64,000 bases of DNA from Bradyrhizobium liaoningense (GTDB taxonomy: Bacteria; Pseudomonadota; Alphaproteobacteria; Rhizobiales; Xanthobacteraceae): positions 248,001 through 312,000 of the forward strand of contig NZ_JAFCJS010000003.1 of the NCBI RefSeq assembly GCF_018130825.1, given 5' to 3'. Of this stretch, positions 63,328-64,000 are shown piece by piece. The notes below the pieces were generated by a model. It made no database searches. It had not been told where the DNA came from and worked only from the letters and a program-made list of their open reading frames with translations. The stretch's first letter is position 1; each line of letters opens with the position of its first letter. The position numbers were made by a program, and so were the translations under genes.

Positions 63328-64000
63328 CTAGCGCCAGCCCTCGCCATGGGCTTCAGTCGCGCGATGCGGCTGCAGGCCCAGCATGTCCCGCACCTTGGCG
63401 GGCCAGGCGGAAAGGTCGGTGCCGTGGGTGTGGAACATGGCGACGGCCAGGCGGTCCATGCCGAAGGCGACGCAGCCGGTGTGGGCCGGCTCGCCATTGG
63501 CGTCCTGGATGCCCCAGGTCGTGCCGAAATGCTCGCGGTGATAGTTGAAGCTCATGCAGGCGGTCGGCTGCTCCTCCGAGCGCAGCGGGATCAGCAGCTC
63601 GAACTTGAGCTGCTGCTGCTTCTGGCTCACCGCCTTCATCTGGCCGACGCGGCCGAAGAAGGGATCGCTGGCATAATCGACGCGGAAGGTCAGGCCGAGG
63701 TCGCGGGCGATCGCCTGCGCGCGCACCATCCAGCGTTCGCGGAAATCGGCGACGTCGTCGGGCGTGCCGATGCAGACATATTCGCGCATCCGGAACGATT
63801 GCAGCCGGTCGAGATGTTTCGACGGCTCGCGGCGGAAGCAGTCGGCGGCGACGTCGAAGCGCAGGCCGCCCTTCGGCAACTGGCCGCGGCTCGCCGCGAT
63901 CGGGTAGACGGGATAGCAGGCCGCCGGCGACAGCACGAGGTCGGCCGGGGACAGTGACGTGGTCCAGTCGGCGCCCGCATCGAAGCGGCTCACCGCAGCG
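63328..64000 (-). CDS. Amino acid:[carrier protein] ligase (seryl-tRNA synthetase-like), C-terminal part
   Basis: The last about 224 codons of a class II synthetase-like enzyme; the 5' end is beyond the right edge. Motif 2 is DCFRREPSKHLDRLQSF followed by REYVCIG, and motif 3 is AFGMDRLAVAMFH. The zinc ligands of the family are visible: Cys in SPAACYPVYP, Glu of CFRRE and Cys in HTGCVAFGM. There is no tRNA-binding coiled coil in the visible part. Such enzymes activate an amino acid (Gly, Ala or similar) with ATP and attach it to the phosphopantetheine of a small carrier protein instead of tRNA. The carrier gene is not in the window; in known genomes it lies close to the ligase. Confidence 0.85.
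   Translation of the reverse strand, partial: AAVSRFDAGADWTTSLSPADLVLSPAACYPVYPIAASRGQLPKGGLRFDVAADCFRREPSKHLDRLQSFRMREYVCIGTPDDVADFRERWMVRAQAIARDLGLTFRVDYASDPFFGRVGQMKAVSQKQQQLKFELLIPLRSEEQPTACMSFNYHREHFGTTWGIQDANGEPAHTGCVAFGMDRLAVAMFHTHGTDLSAWPAKVRDMLGLQPHRATEAHGEGWR

Overview
The window is a high-GC alphaproteobacterial chromosome segment, best read as Bradyrhizobium or a very close relative. The reasons are the gene content: a RegB/ActS-type redox kinase at the left edge, a PHB depolymerase, pcaFHG, TctABC, many PAS/GGDEF/EAL and Crp-like elements, and at the right edge an amino acid:[carrier protein] ligase of the kind first described in Bradyrhizobium. The intergenic spaces also carry rhizobial-type palindromic repeats. 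From memory, the distance between regS and the carrier-protein ligase fits the B. japonicum/diazoefficiens gene order; I could not check this. I see no tRNA, rRNA, CRISPR array, insertion sequence, prophage or plasmid gene, so this looks like core and near-core chromosome.

Layout. 1-5.4 kb: truncated redox kinase gene, divergent ABC-2 exporter pair, PHB depolymerase, a possible structured leader, a YgjP-like metalloprotease and a hypothetical gene. 5.7-12.6 kb: class A penicillin-binding protein, DUF1330 protein, two tandem paralogous branched-chain amino-acid-type binding proteins without permeases, DUF1304 and an O6-alkylguanine repair protein. 12.7-22.9 kb: glnD, divergent SsuACB-like sulfonate uptake operon, OsmC protein, a membrane protein and mutS. 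23-29.7 kb: beta-ketoadipate genes (pcaF, an intradiol dioxygenase, pcaH, pcaG), a chemoreceptor and an APH/choline-kinase-like protein. 29.9-37.1 kb: emrB-emrA-marR efflux operon, divergent Zur-like regulator, EamA permease, ispG and a TauD-type dioxygenase. 37.2-48.6 kb: two exported caspase-like proteins flanking a secreted small protein, a Rieske oxygenase, an N-acetylmuramoyl-alanine amidase, an Na+/H+ antiporter, a class A beta-lactamase and two small enzymes. 48.7-55.8 kb: DUF1345, polyprenyl synthase, mtgA, rpmF, a membrane protein, a degenerate GGDEF/EAL protein and a divergent monooxygenase/MarR pair. 55.9-64 kb: tctA-tctB-tctC, a four-PAS GGDEF-EAL protein, a GNAT-like acyltransferase and the truncated carrier-protein ligase.

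Two genes carry most of the novelty. The caspase-like paralogues share His/Cys dyads and signal peptides, each has a GTGA-N6-TCAC palindrome upstream, and one has six tandem ~55-residue repeats plus a SUMF1-fold domain lacking the formylglycine-generating cysteines. The carrier-protein ligase lies next to a GNAT-like acyltransferase and hints at an aminoacylated-carrier pathway whose remaining parts would be beyond position 64000. Cell-wall enzymes are frequent (class A PBP, MtgA, amidase, beta-lactamase) but are scattered and do not form one operon. About fifteen intergenic palindromic repeats of several families sit mostly just after stop codons.
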